Made by a program: the position numbers and the translations under genes. Below are positions 13,142 to 20,147 of a stretch of DNA of 35,898 nucleotides, piece by piece. The stretch spans positions 1 to 35,898 of the IMG/VR virus record IMGVR_UViG_3300024520_000254. One strand, written 5' to 3'. The notes beneath the pieces were generated by a model, which was given only the letters and a program-made list of their open reading frames with translations, ran no database searches and was not told the DNA's origin. Numbering within the stretch: the first letter of the stretch is position 1; the number at the start of each line of letters is the position of its first letter. This DNA is from a virus.

Positions 13142-13750
13142 TTATTTATCTTCTAAAAGTTCGGAATTTTGGAAGACATTTCCAATGACTTCAAAGTCGG
13201 ATTCCTCAAATTGGAAAAATGCAAATGCCGTGGCGTCCGGGGTTTCATTTGATTCACCGCCAACATGGGTCAACCATTCCCGGTTTTTGATTCCGACTAA
13301 TTCAAATGACAGTAGATTGGGATTGTAACGGATAGACCCAGACAACTGCGAGCCCCTTTCCGACCCATCAAACCACCAATAAGTAAATGAAACAATATCA
13401 CCTTCCCATATTTCAACGCCATTGGAATCCTTCATCCCTGTTGACAACAAGGCGTTTTCATAACGCCCCAAAATGGTATGTGAAAACAGTGATTGCAGCC
13501 CGTCAATTTTCGGGTAAACCATTTCTTTGTTGACATCATCCCATGCCCTGACACGTATTTCAAATGGGTCAATGGCTTCAGGCTTGCCCACATTTGGCAA
13601 AAGAATGCCGATCCTTGCCATCCGCCCCCGTTCATGCAAAGCAATCATTCTATCCCTTTGACCTCCACTCTGTAAGGTGTTAGTGTACTTCCTTAAAACA
13701 ACCATCAATTCATTGAATAATCTTGAATCAACAGTGATTTGATTTTTCAT
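13142..13750 (-). CDS. YopX-family protein with N-terminal extension, 202 aa
   Basis: From about residue 63 the sequence follows the YopX pattern: FEIRVRAWDDVNKEMVYP, then LLSTGMKDSNGVEIWEGDIV, and the ending FEVIGNVFQNSELLED. YopX proteins are frequent in phages of Firmicutes and Bacteroidota; their role is unknown and the fold is a beta-barrel dimer. The first 60 residues (a helix plus LQSGGQRDRMIALHERGRM) are extra and unassigned. ATG 13750 follows the preceding stop by 2 nt, supporting this start. It overlaps no other gene. Confidence 0.82.
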   Translation of the reverse strand: MKNQITVDSRLFNELMVVLRKYTNTLQSGGQRDRMIALHERGRMARIGILLPNVGKPEAIDPFEIRVRAWDDVNKEMVYPKIDGLQSLFSHTILGRYENALLSTGMKDSNGVEIWEGDIVSFTYWWFDGSERGSQLSGSIRYNPNLLSFELVGIKNREWLTHVGGESNETPDATAFAFFQFEESDFEVIGNVFQNSELLEDK

Positions 13751-13752
13751 AA

Positions 13753-13938
13753 TTAGTTTCCGTTTGCTTTTTTGTAAATAAACATTTTGAATAACAATTC
13801 AGAACTTACGAACCCGAATGAGTTGAGTTCAAAAAATCCGTGAATAAAATTATATTTATTCCTTGTCAAACCCTGCAATCCGTTTTCACGGATAAATTTA
13901 CATGCTTGATCGTTTGGGTTTAATTTGAAATCTTTCAT
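13753..13938 (-). CDS. Hypothetical protein, 61 aa
   Basis: ATG 13938 to TAA 13753, 2 nt before the YopX-like start. The sequence DQACKFIRENGLQGLTRNKY is a short helix, followed by FIHGFFELNSFGFVSSELLF, an aromatic beta/helix region. It is hydrophobic in its second half but has no clear transmembrane span. No family is recognised. The 66-bp gap upstream (13939-14004) is AT-rich and holds no gene. Confidence 0.62.
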   Translation of the reverse strand: MKDFKLNPNDQACKFIRENGLQGLTRNKYNFIHGFFELNSFGFVSSELLFKMFIYKKANGN

Positions 13939-14004
13939 AATCCTTTATTTTTTAAAGTGGAAATTTCTAATACATCATCTAATCTCAAAGTGGTGGCAGT
14001 ATTC

Positions 14005-14757
14005 CTATCCCTCCAATTTTAAAGGTTCAACAACTTGAAAGGATTTTACTTTTTCGGCTGTCAACAGACCCGTCATAGATTCGCCGTACTCTAAGACCTT
14101 TTCGGCGCTTTCAATATCAAGATCACAAATTAGGTTCACAACAGGGTAATTATTCTTTGACCCTGCACGGTTGGACTTATGTTTCTTTACTGTCAGGTTG
14201 AAAGGTAGCATGATGACCCTTCCAAAATTATTCAAACACATATCAAACATTGATATAATTTGATGAATAGTTGTTTCCTTCGCCTTCGTCCTATATTCCC
14301 AAACTCCAAGTTCCGTACATCCTAAAATAATAAACCTTAATACCAAAACTTCATGCCATTCTGCTTTATATTTTTCCGTCGAATGTTTGATAGCCAGTCT
14401 ATTCATATATTTTTCCACTCCATAAATCCTTGCATCTTCTTTTTCAAATCCCTTTTCCACGGAACGGAAAAAGATTTCTCTGTTGCCATACGAAACTAAT
14501 GCCCCGGATTTATCACGCAGTTCTAACCGTTCGGAGCATACTTCGTCAATATCATTAGAATGAAATGTAATAGGAATATAGGTTGGCCTGTCAGAAAATA
14601 GAACCTTCATTTGATCCACCCTTTTTTGCACAAAGGAAGTGAAACGAAAATGATCTAACGACATAGGGTAGCCCGTGTCTGGATTTTTCATCCCTGTTTT
14701 TACTTTACCTATGACGGGCATTGTGTACGGCTTTAATTCGCTCTTTACAATTCTCAT
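14005..14757 (-). CDS. Recombination-directionality-factor-like protein, 250 aa
   Basis: ATG 14757 overlaps the upstream nuclease stop in the four bases ATGA. The N-terminal half reads MPVIGKVKTGMKNPDTGYPM, LDHFRFTS, IPITFHSNDIDEVCSERLEL and RDKSGALVSYGNREIFF. This is the 'M-P-x-I-G-x-I-x-x-G...G-Y-P-x-S-x-D-x-F-R' and 'F-x-x-x-D-x-x-x-V-C-x-x-x-Y-E-x-R-D' signature of the Gp3-like/recombination-directionality-factor-like phage family. Members are named after a mycobacteriophage excision factor, but most occur next to exonucleases, as here, so a role in single-strand recombination or replication is equally possible. Confidence 0.65.
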   Translation of the reverse strand: MRIVKSELKPYTMPVIGKVKTGMKNPDTGYPMSLDHFRFTSFVQKRVDQMKVLFSDRPTYIPITFHSNDIDEVCSERLELRDKSGALVSYGNREIFFRSVEKGFEKEDARIYGVEKYMNRLAIKHSTEKYKAEWHEVLVLRFIILGCTELGVWEYRTKAKETTIHQIISMFDMCLNNFGRVIMLPFNLTVKKHKSNRAGSKNNYPVVNLICDLDIESAEKVLEYGESMTGLLTAEKVKSFQVVEPLKLEG

Positions 14758-15689
14758 ATTTCAAGAGGCTTTTTTGCAATTGTTGACAAAATCTTGTGAT
14801 CTTCAAAATTGAATTTCCCCAACGTGGCAACACCTTTGATTTCCATGTGTGCCCGTGGCGGGTCGATCCATCCTTCCAATTTAGCCATTTCCATCCTTCT
14901 AATAACAGACGTCGCAAACTTGGAGTCTGTTTGGTTTTGTAATTTATAAGTGGGTTTTTTTCTCCAATCAGTAGGCGACCAATTAAAGACATGCGTAACT
15001 TCAAAGACTTCACTGAAAAGGTCGTTCCATATTTCCTTATATGCCAACAACTGCAATTCATGTTCCGGCCAAAAACCTTTCCGCCCGGACTTCAAATCAA
15101 TAAGAGCATTTACCTTGCCTTTACCAAACTTGATGCGGCAGGGAAGGTCTACACATCCCGCCAGCCCATGCTTCCGGGAAGAAATAGCAATTTCGCTTCC
15201 AATTACTTCCAATTCTTTTTCTTCAGCAAAAACCAAGAATCCCGCCACGTCCTTTACAATTTCAGAAGCCCACGATAAAGCTTTGTAATTATACCCGGCG
15301 TCAATTGCTTCATCAATCGCACGTTGGGCAAGTTCATCAAAGTCTACTTGTCCGGCTCGGCAAAGCATTGTGATTTCTTTGTGAAGCAGTGTCCCGTATG
15401 CCGCCGTACAATTGGCTACATGACGGGCGACTTCCGTTCCGTGACTCGCAATCCATTGAATCAAAAAAGGTGAAGTGGGAAGGCTCTTTTTAGTGAATTC
15501 GGTAACTGACAAATAAGGGATGGCGTCAGTACCTATAAACTCAAAATAATATCTTTCATCCCCTTTATCATATCTCCAAAGACGTGTGGGAGATTCAAGC
15601 CCGGTTATTTGTGGTTTTATTTCCGGGCTGACTTCTATCAATAATTTGATAAAATCACTTTTAGTGATTGTTTTTTTTACTTGACTCAT
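14754..15689 (-). CDS. PD-(D/E)XK nuclease (RecB/Cas4-like), 311 aa
   Basis: The nuclease core is complete: AYGTLLHKEI (H103), IGSEIAISSRKHGLAGCVDL (E166, D181), ALIDLKSGRK (D198-x-K200) and ELQLLAYKEIW (the QxxxY motif, Q213 and Y217). This is the RecB-type exonuclease arrangement used by phages for end resection in recombination and replication. The N-terminal 95 residues are a helical extension. ATG 15689 is 21 nt after the upstream stop. It is directly coupled to the RDF-like gene, suggesting the two act together on DNA ends. Confidence 0.85.
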   Translation of the reverse strand: MSQVKKTITKSDFIKLLIEVSPEIKPQITGLESPTRLWRYDKGDERYYFEFIGTDAIPYLSVTEFTKKSLPTSPFLIQWIASHGTEVARHVANCTAAYGTLLHKEITMLCRAGQVDFDELAQRAIDEAIDAGYNYKALSWASEIVKDVAGFLVFAEEKELEVIGSEIAISSRKHGLAGCVDLPCRIKFGKGKVNALIDLKSGRKGFWPEHELQLLAYKEIWNDLFSEVFEVTHVFNWSPTDWRKKPTYKLQNQTDSKFATSVIRRMEMAKLEGWIDPPRAHMEIKGVATLGKFNFEDHKILSTIAKKPLEI

Positions 15690-15709
15690 TTTTTAACGGT
15701 TTTACGGTT

Positions 15710-15940
15710 TTAGATTTTGGATCTCAGTTCCTTTTTCATGGCGATGACCATCTCTTTTATCTTGGCAATCCCAACCTCGTTCATCACCACAATAACCAAA
15801 TCTTTTTTGGATGGCTTGCTCCCGTTCAGTAACTTATAGACCCGCTGCCATTCTTCAAATTGCTCATGGTGAACATTAGTGAACCCGACACGGACAACCC
15901 GTCTATGTGTAACTTTCTTTTCTTGATTTACTTTTCCCAT
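15710..15940 (-). CDS. Hypothetical DNA-associated protein, 76 aa
   Basis: I start it at ATG 15940 (MGKVNQEKKVTHRRVVRVG), 24 nt from a consensus -7 element. The frame is open further upstream, but that would run through the promoter. The protein is basic and helical; NGSKPSKKDLVIVVMNEVGI could be a helix-turn-helix-like segment, and the terminal helix is Lys/Met-rich. It is the first gene of the operon containing the nuclease and RDF-like genes, and its promoter has a full copy of the repeated operator. A regulatory role is possible but unproven. Confidence 0.66.
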   Translation of the reverse strand: MGKVNQEKKVTHRRVVRVGFTNVHHEQFEEWQRVYKLLNGSKPSKKDLVIVVMNEVGIAKIKEMVIAMKKELRSKI

Positions 15941-15958
15941 TGTTTTATTAAATTTATT

Positions 15959-15987
15959 ATGTGACAAAGATAGTGATTTTATCACAA
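15959..15987 (-). promoter_or_regulatory. Operator O2 overlapping the promoter of the nuclease operon
   Basis: Plus-strand halves ATGTGAC (15959-15965) and ATCACAA (15981-15987) are separated by exactly 15 bp, giving TTGTGAT-N15-GTCACAT on the minus strand. The -7 element TATCTTTG (15965-15972) runs into the downstream half-site. The -33 box is poor. The right edge touches the stop codon of the 47-aa membrane protein. Confidence 0.66.
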
Positions 15988-16131
15988 TTATTGCAGTAAA
16001 TAGGTCGCTATTCCCGTCCCAGCGTAACCAAGGACGCATCCTAAGAGAAAGTAAACCGTGAAAGATAGCCGCTTGTTTGACTTTTTAAGGGATTCAATAT
16101 CCACTCTAAGTAATTCAATCTCTTTTTTCAT
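15988..16131 (-). CDS. Small membrane protein with short coiled coil, 47 aa
   Basis: ATG 16131 to TAA 15988. The first 20 residues (MKKEIELLRVDIESLKKSNK) are a charged helix with heptad spacing. They are followed by a single transmembrane segment, RLSFTVYFLLGCVLGYAGTG, and a short hydrophobic tail. The topology is N-in. It begins 29 nt after the preceding stop and fills a gap that otherwise has no gene. Similar short coiled-coil/TM proteins occur in phages as accessory holin or membrane-anchor peptides; no specific function can be given. Confidence 0.6.
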   Translation of the reverse strand: MKKEIELLRVDIESLKKSNKRLSFTVYFLLGCVLGYAGTGIATYLLQ

Positions 16132-16160
16132 GAGTTGTGTTTTTTTAACGGCTCTTACTT

Positions 16161-16373
16161 TTATTTAGTCCAGACAACAAAACTGTCTGCTGATTTTATT
16201 GATTTCTTTTGTCGAGCATTCACAACTAATCCGTCTGAAAACTCAGTGTGCCAACAAAAATGATTTATTCCCCTGCCCTCCGATACTCTGCCAGCTCGCA
16301 CAACTTGGCTAATTTTGAACAAAGCAAAAGCAGGATCGGTATCGTCTTGTATTTCAATAATTATTTTAGACAT
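16161..16373 (-). CDS. Hypothetical phage protein, 70 aa
   Basis: The start is ATG 16373 (MSKIIIEIQDDTDPAFALF); a longer version needs a TTG start and overlaps other frames. The sequence ALFKISQVVRAGRVSEG followed by FCWHTEFSDGLVVNARQ and ending SFVVW follows a short phage family with an N-terminal 'I-x-I-E-x-x-D-x-T-D' and a C-terminal beta-hairpin. I know this pattern only as a protein of unknown function. No signal peptide or membrane helix is present. Confidence 0.68.
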   Translation of the reverse strand: MSKIIIEIQDDTDPAFALFKISQVVRAGRVSEGRGINHFCWHTEFSDGLVVNARQKKSIKSADSFVVWTK

Positions 16374-16402
16374 TGTGATTGTATTTGAAAAATGGTCGGT
16401 TG

Positions 16403-16468
16403 TTAATTTTGAATTAAAATTTTGATCTTTTCCCAGTTTGTGATTACGGCTATCAAACATCCCAACAT
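16403..16468 (-). CDS. Possible membrane micropeptide, 21 aa
   Basis: ATG 16468 overlaps the stop of the upstream gene as TGATG, and TAA is at 16403. It begins MLGCLIAVITNWEKIK, a short hydrophobic stretch with a basic end. The overlap and the empty gap favour translation; the length gives little statistical support. The open frame extends upstream in the same phase without an ATG. Confidence 0.3.
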   Translation of the reverse strand: MLGCLIAVITNWEKIKILIQN

Positions 16469-16740
16469 CAAACCTCCGAATAGGGCAAAACAAATTCTAT
16501 TGATATTTGAGACTCGGCTTTCATCACAATTATTTTCTTTATATTACTATCAAGATTAGGGAGTACAATTGTTTGCCCAGGTTTTACTTTCTTGTCATTT
16601 ATGATAATTGTTTGGTTAGTATCATTGGTATATTTCCAACCACCTTCACCCTCTGTTTGAAATATTGTGTGGTTAGTAGCCGTAGCACCTGTCGTGTCTT
16701 TATCCCACAGGTTAAATTTATTGAATGGTGGAAATCTCAT
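16468..16740 (-). CDS. Hypothetical protein, 90 aa
   Basis: ATG 16740 to TGA 16468. It has an Asn/Thr-rich beta pattern (NHTIFQTEGEGGWKYTNDTN, then QTIIINDKKVKPGQTIVLPN) that looks like a small jelly-roll or carbohydrate-binding-like beta-sandwich. It has no Cys, signal peptide or membrane span. It is next to the repeat protein gene, 43 nt away. I do not recognise a family; a virion-associated or host-surface role is speculative. Confidence 0.66.
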   Translation of the reverse strand: MRFPPFNKFNLWDKDTTGATATNHTIFQTEGEGGWKYTNDTNQTIIINDKKVKPGQTIVLPNLDSNIKKIIVMKAESQISIEFVLPYSEV

Positions 16741-16783
16741 TAATTTATTTTTTAACTGTTCTCGAAATACGGGCGTTGATTAA

Positions 16784-17069
<286 letters not shown>

Positions 17070-17089
<20 letters not shown>

Positions 17090-17453
17090 GGTTTCTTAAT
17101 GATTTTTCCGCTTCTTTTGAGCAGATGGTTAATGAATAATCTTCGATAATATACTTTCGAGAGACTACGCCAGATATTTTGCTATCACTATGAAGTCCGG
17201 TACATGAAACACCTTCATACCAACTAACATTATTATCTTTTGGCTTATGGTAATATATCCGTCTTGCATCCTCAATTACTACTCCTGTATCATCTGCCAT
17301 TACTACAGTCCCGCAATTTATACCCTCATTCCTTGTTCTAACAATAGCATATTGGCCGATTGAGTCTTTAAGGATTTTTGATTGTTTCTTTTGCTTACCA
17401 AATACAGAAACCAATTCTTTGATTTCACCATACGTTAGATTTTCTAAATTCAT
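17070..17453 (-). CDS. DUF6948-like phage protein, 127 aa
   Basis: ATG 17453 to TAA 17070. The core QYAIVRTRNEGINCGTVVMA, VVIEDARRIYYHKPK, GVHSDS-like GLHSDSKISGVV and the ending SLTICSKEAEKSL match DUF6948, a short phage protein with a central 'N/D-A-R-R-I/L-x-Y-W/H' beta-hairpin. The role is unknown. The pairing with a Gly-rich repeat protein directly downstream looks conserved in this group of phages and suggests linked function. The first 25 residues are a helical N-terminal extension. Confidence 0.76.
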
Positions 17454-17492
17454 TTTTAATTATTGTTTAGTGATAAAATATTGTACTCTAAA

Positions 17493-17654
17493 TCAGTTAT
17501 TACTTTGAGTAGTGTTTACAGTTAAAACATTTAAAATGCCCAACGCCAAAGAATCCATTTTTGCATCTTTGGTTAATTTATGTTCGTACTTATCTCTTAT
17601 TTTTAAGTCAACTATTTGACTTTTAATGTTGATACTTTCGCAACTGATATTCAT
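17493..17654 (-). CDS. Small hypothetical protein, 53 aa
   Basis: ATG 17654 to TGA 17493. It starts MNISCESINIKSQIVDLKIR and has a charged middle (DKYEHKLTKDAKM) and a hydrophobic Leu/Val/Thr C-terminal third (LGILNVLTVNTTQ). It follows the 228-aa gene by 33 nt and precedes the DUF6948-like gene by 39 nt, fitting operon packing. No family is recognised. Codon use resembles neighbours, and the frame has no competing frame on this strand. Confidence 0.58.
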   Translation of the reverse strand: MNISCESINIKSQIVDLKIRDKYEHKLTKDAKMDSLALGILNVLTVNTTQSNN

Positions 17655-17687
17655 TTTTTATTAGATTTTAATTGTTCTTCAAATAGG

Positions 17688-18374
17688 TCAATTTAGCTTT
17701 TTTGTGGCTAAGAACCTTTCAAAATCAGCCATTGAAAACAAATCATATGCTTCCTCAAATGTGCAATAGTGGTGGCCTTTGTTGGATAAAACATTGTCTG
17801 CGTGGAACCCGATATTGAAAGCCACCAAGCCGCCTTTTCTTGTTTCGTCATAGTCATAGATCAAATCCTTTTCCGTCGCCCATGCGAAGAAGTCAGCCAA
17901 GTCAAAGTCAAAAGTCGGACATGCCGCTAAAAAGTCAGTGAATGCAAATGGATCAACAGCCTGTATTGTCTGGCCTTTGCCACTTTCCGGCATTGGATCA
18001 AATTCACCGTAAACGTTGGCCACTTGATAGGTGACAATAGTCGGTGATACATAGGTTTGAAAATCCCTTGAACGGTAATCCAATTTAGATGCAAAAGAAT
18101 GTACGTCCAAATCTACAATACGGACTTTCAACGACTCGTCTTTCTTGCCGATCCTGACGACCTTATCAATAAACGTAAAGCTGAATACCTCACCGTCGCT
18201 GATCTTCTTTCCTACATAGCTTAAAACGTTTTTGGTGGGATCGTGCTTCACAAGTTCAAACCCTGTAAAGTTACCTTCCCCGTAACCTGTCGGGATAAAC
18301 AAATCACCGATGGAAAGTTCTTTGATTGAAATCTTTTCTGTTGAGATATGATAATCTGAATGATTGAATGACAT
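17688..18374 (-). CDS. Hypothetical early protein, 228 aa
   Basis: ATG 18374 to TAA 17688. This is the first gene behind the operator-bearing promoter at 18406-18450, so probably one of the first proteins made. The N-terminal 70 residues are beta-rich (SIKELSIGDLFIPTGYGEGN, ELVKHDPTKNVLSYVGKKIS) and basic. The C-terminal 110 residues are acidic, Phe/Asp-rich and helical (TFDFDLADFFAWATEKDLIY, AYDLFSMADFERFLATKK). No family is recognised. The acid-rich, DNA-mimic-like C-terminus and immediate-early position would suit an anti-host protein, but that is inference only. Confidence 0.74.
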   Translation of the reverse strand: MSFNHSDYHISTEKISIKELSIGDLFIPTGYGEGNFTGFELVKHDPTKNVLSYVGKKISDGEVFSFTFIDKVVRIGKKDESLKVRIVDLDVHSFASKLDYRSRDFQTYVSPTIVTYQVANVYGEFDPMPESGKGQTIQAVDPFAFTDFLAACPTFDFDLADFFAWATEKDLIYDYDETRKGGLVAFNIGFHADNVLSNKGHHYCTFEEAYDLFSMADFERFLATKKLN

Positions 18375-18405
18375 TTTGAATTTGTTTGATTGGTTATTAA
18401 TACTG

Positions 18406-18450
18406 CAAATGTAGTTCCATTTTGTGACAATTCCAAATGTTTTGTCACAA
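18406..18450 (-). promoter_or_regulatory. Early promoter with operator O3
   Basis: Minus-strand TTTG (18434-18437), a 20-bp spacer and TACATTTG (18406-18413) match the Bacteroidota consensus exactly. The -33 element lies in the middle of a perfect inverted repeat, TTGTGAC (18422-18428), 15 bp, GTCACAA (18444-18450). The ATG of the 228-aa gene is 32 nt from the -7 element. This is the best-preserved of the four operators. Confidence 0.8.
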
Positions 18451-18466
18451 TTATTTAATCACGGGC

Positions 18467-18502
18467 AAAAAAAAAGTAGACGTCCGTAAAACGGATGCCT
18501 AC
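18467..18502 (-). terminator. Strong intrinsic terminator
   Basis: On the minus strand a 12-bp stem (GTAGGCATCCGT pairing with ACGGACGTCTAC, one mismatch and one wobble) with a 3-nt loop is followed by nine T. It separates the HTH-membrane protein transcript from the O3 promoter and early operon. Confidence 0.82.
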
Positions 18503-18645
18503 CATTAGAATGAATCAAGTAAAAATATTTTTTGCACAATGTATTGTCCAGGCTTTTTAAAATAGTGTCCGCTGTGTCTGTTGAATGCACTGTCCCTTTT
18601 GTCTGTCAATACTTATGCACGAAATAAATTCTGGACATTATATCC
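18503..18645. other. Non-coding region with repeated TGTC
   Basis: This 143-bp stretch has no gene. It contains six TGTC motifs between 18545 and 18615 (TGTCCAGG, TGTCCGCT, TGTCTGTT, TGTCCCTT, TGTCTGTC) and a distant inverted pair, TGTCCAG (18547-18553) and CTGGACA (18631-18637). It forms the 3' untranslated region of the HTH-membrane gene. I cannot assign a function. Confidence 0.35.
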
Positions 18646-19239
18646 TTATTTTTTAATTGACCGTTGGACACCGATAAAGACAAGGACAAACATTGAAGTC
18701 ATTACCATCTCTGCAAAAAACCATTGTTCGTTGATAGCAAGTGAGAAAACGGAAAATTGCATGACCCCAAAACACCATTTCCATATTTCCGCCGTCCTAT
18801 TGTCCTTGATCCTATTGTACGTAACCACCGACCCTATCCCTGTTGCCAAACCGATGATGCTAAAAAAGATAGCGGAATAGTCTATTTTGTTTTTGAACTC
18901 ATTGTGTCCGATCACACCGAAGGCGAACATGTCCGCCCAAAGTATAACGAGCAATACCAGCATGATAAGCCAATCGGCGGAAAGCCTCTTTTGTAGATTA
19001 TTGTTATGGGGGCGTTTTAAGCCCTTCTGACGGGGTACACTCTTTTTCGTTGGCGTGCCGCTGGGTTTAACGGTAACGTTGATTTGGGAAGACCTGCGTC
19101 CATCTGACGTTAAAAATCTTATCAGTTCTGCGGAAAGGGTTTGAGCTTCGCCGGGAACTTCCATATTTCCCCGGCGAAGCTTCTTTTTTAAGGATTCGAC
19201 ATTGACCCCTTTTTCTTCTGCCAGCTCACCTATTGTCAT
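18646..19239 (-). CDS. HTH-like N-terminus fused to four-helix membrane domain, 197 aa
   Basis: I start it at ATG 19239; the upstream TTG at 19269 would lie inside the promoter. MTIGELAEEKGVNVESLKKK looks like a small helix-turn-helix or MerR-type DNA-binding head. A Ser/Lys/Arg linker (about 45-90) follows, and then four hydrophobic segments at about 90-110 (LIMLVLLVILWADMFAFGVI), 120-142, 153-170 and 176-192. A membrane-bound regulator is one reading; a superinfection-exclusion or signalling protein is another. It sits alone between terminators, under an operator-bearing promoter only 17 nt from the ATG, suggesting tight or self-regulated expression. Confidence 0.66.
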   Translation of the reverse strand: MTIGELAEEKGVNVESLKKKLRRGNMEVPGEAQTLSAELIRFLTSDGRRSSQINVTVKPSGTPTKKSVPRQKGLKRPHNNNLQKRLSADWLIMLVLLVILWADMFAFGVIGHNEFKNKIDYSAIFFSIIGLATGIGSVVTYNRIKDNRTAEIWKWCFGVMQFSVFSLAINEQWFFAEMVMTSMFVLVFIGVQRSIKK

Positions 19240-19250
19240 TTTTTTCGACT

Positions 19251-19279
19251 TTGTGACAAAGGTAAACAATCAGTCACAA
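19251..19279 (-). promoter_or_regulatory. Promoter with operator O4
   Basis: The perfect inverted repeat TTGTGAC (19251-19257), 15 bp, GTCACAA (19273-19279) covers the -7 element TACCTTTG (19257-19264 on the minus strand). The -33 box is TTTA at 19 bp spacing, one mismatch. It drives the HTH-membrane gene. As in O2, the downstream half-site is fused to the -7 box, whereas in O1 and O3 the operator surrounds the -33 box. Confidence 0.74.
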
Positions 19280-19297
19280 ACAATAAAGCAATGCAAT

Positions 19298-19328
19298 AAA
19301 AAAAGACTTACCCGTAGGGATAAGCCTT
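19298..19328 (-). terminator. Second tandem terminator of the late operon
   Basis: The minus-strand stem AAGGCTTATCCC with GGGTAAGTCTT (two wobble pairs, tiny loop) is followed by seven T. It lies just upstream of the O4 promoter and prevents late transcripts entering the early region. Confidence 0.75.
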
Positions 19329-19366
19329 TATATTACAATGCTCAAAGGATAGAATCATTCCAAAAA

Positions 19367-19405
19367 GAAAGCCTAACCCCAAAAACTACTAAAAGGCAGG
19401 CTTTC
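19367..19405 (-). terminator. First tandem terminator of the late operon
   Basis: GAAAGCCT (19367-19374) and AGGCTTTC (19398-19405) pair perfectly over 8 bp, with a 23-nt loop and a following minus-strand TTTTT. It is 48 nt after the stop of the last late gene. The 174-bp region 19280-19453 otherwise holds a weak TATATTTG element at 19437-19444 without a -33 box. Confidence 0.65.
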
Positions 19406-19453
19406 ATTACAAATTATAATCCCATGAACAATGGGACAAATATAGTGAAAAAA

Positions 19454-20113
19454 TTATTGAGATGTCGGAAACCTGATGACCCCGCCGCTTGCCTGTACTA
19501 ATAGCTGTGCATCTGCAACCGCCTTTAATTGTTCATCTTCCGTTTTCGGTGTTTTGAAAATCTTACTGAAGACAGTATCATAAAGACCCATTGCGAACAT
19601 TGTAAATGCAAACCACATGACACCCCATGACATCCAGAATTCAAGGGTCTTGAAATCCCCCCCTTGTATCAATAGCCATGCAATTGCAAGTGCCCCGGCA
19701 ATGCCAGTGACCAAGCGTTTGTTTTTGGCAATCCCGGAAAACAGCGATTTTATACCTTTGATGGAACGTGACCCGAAAGCCAGTATAGAAGTAAACGCCC
19801 CGCCAAGGAGCCATTTCGCTATTTCCATGATCCAATCGAGCGGCCTTCCTTCTGTTTCGGAAACATTTTCCTTGATTTCGGCAAAACCTGTCAGTAGGGT
19901 AGACACCAACTGTCCGACATTCTCACCCACTAACGTAAATTGCTGCTCATCGGTGTTCGTGACGATTGCCGTATCTGGGCTAACCATAACAACTTTCTTG
20001 ACATCCCCAATCTCAGCCGCCAAGGAATCAACATTGGCTTCAACTTCGACAACTTGTCCGAACGTGGCCACACTGGCAAAGGCAAAGAATAGATAAAAAA
20101 TAAACTTTTTCAT
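19454..20113 (-). CDS. Signal-peptide protein with three membrane helices, 219 aa
   Basis: ATG 20113 to TGA 19454. A clear signal peptide (MKKFIFYLFFAFASVATFGQ) is followed by an acidic periplasmic segment of about 70 residues, then hydrophobic helices at about 94-114 (WIMEIAKWLLGGAFTSILAF), 133-150 (LVTGIAGALAIAWLLIQ) and 158-181. It ends in a charged tail with VVASGG-like FPTSQ. It is the last gene of the lysis/exported-protein cassette. A lysis or envelope-modifying role is likely from position, but no holin or spanin family is recognised. Confidence 0.74.
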   Translation of the reverse strand: MKKFIFYLFFAFASVATFGQVVEVEANVDSLAAEIGDVKKVVMVSPDTAIVTNTDEQQFTLVGENVGQLVSTLLTGFAEIKENVSETEGRPLDWIMEIAKWLLGGAFTSILAFGSRSIKGIKSLFSGIAKNKRLVTGIAGALAIAWLLIQGGDFKTLEFWMSWGVMWFAFTMFAMGLYDTVFSKIFKTPKTEDEQLKAVADAQLLVQASGGVIRFPTSQ

Positions 20114-20147
20114 TGTAATAAATTTTGATGATTGAATTTAAGTTAAC

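Noticed and set aside
16373-16401. Fifth operator at TTGTGAT-N15-GTCGGTT
   Set aside because: The left half and the 15-bp spacing fit, but the right half matches only in GTC and no TAnnTTTG promoter is nearby.
19342-19407. 21-codon frame starting MKACLLVVFG
   Set aside because: It coincides with the terminator stem-loop 19367-19405 and lies after the last late gene. No operon packing or leader supports translation.
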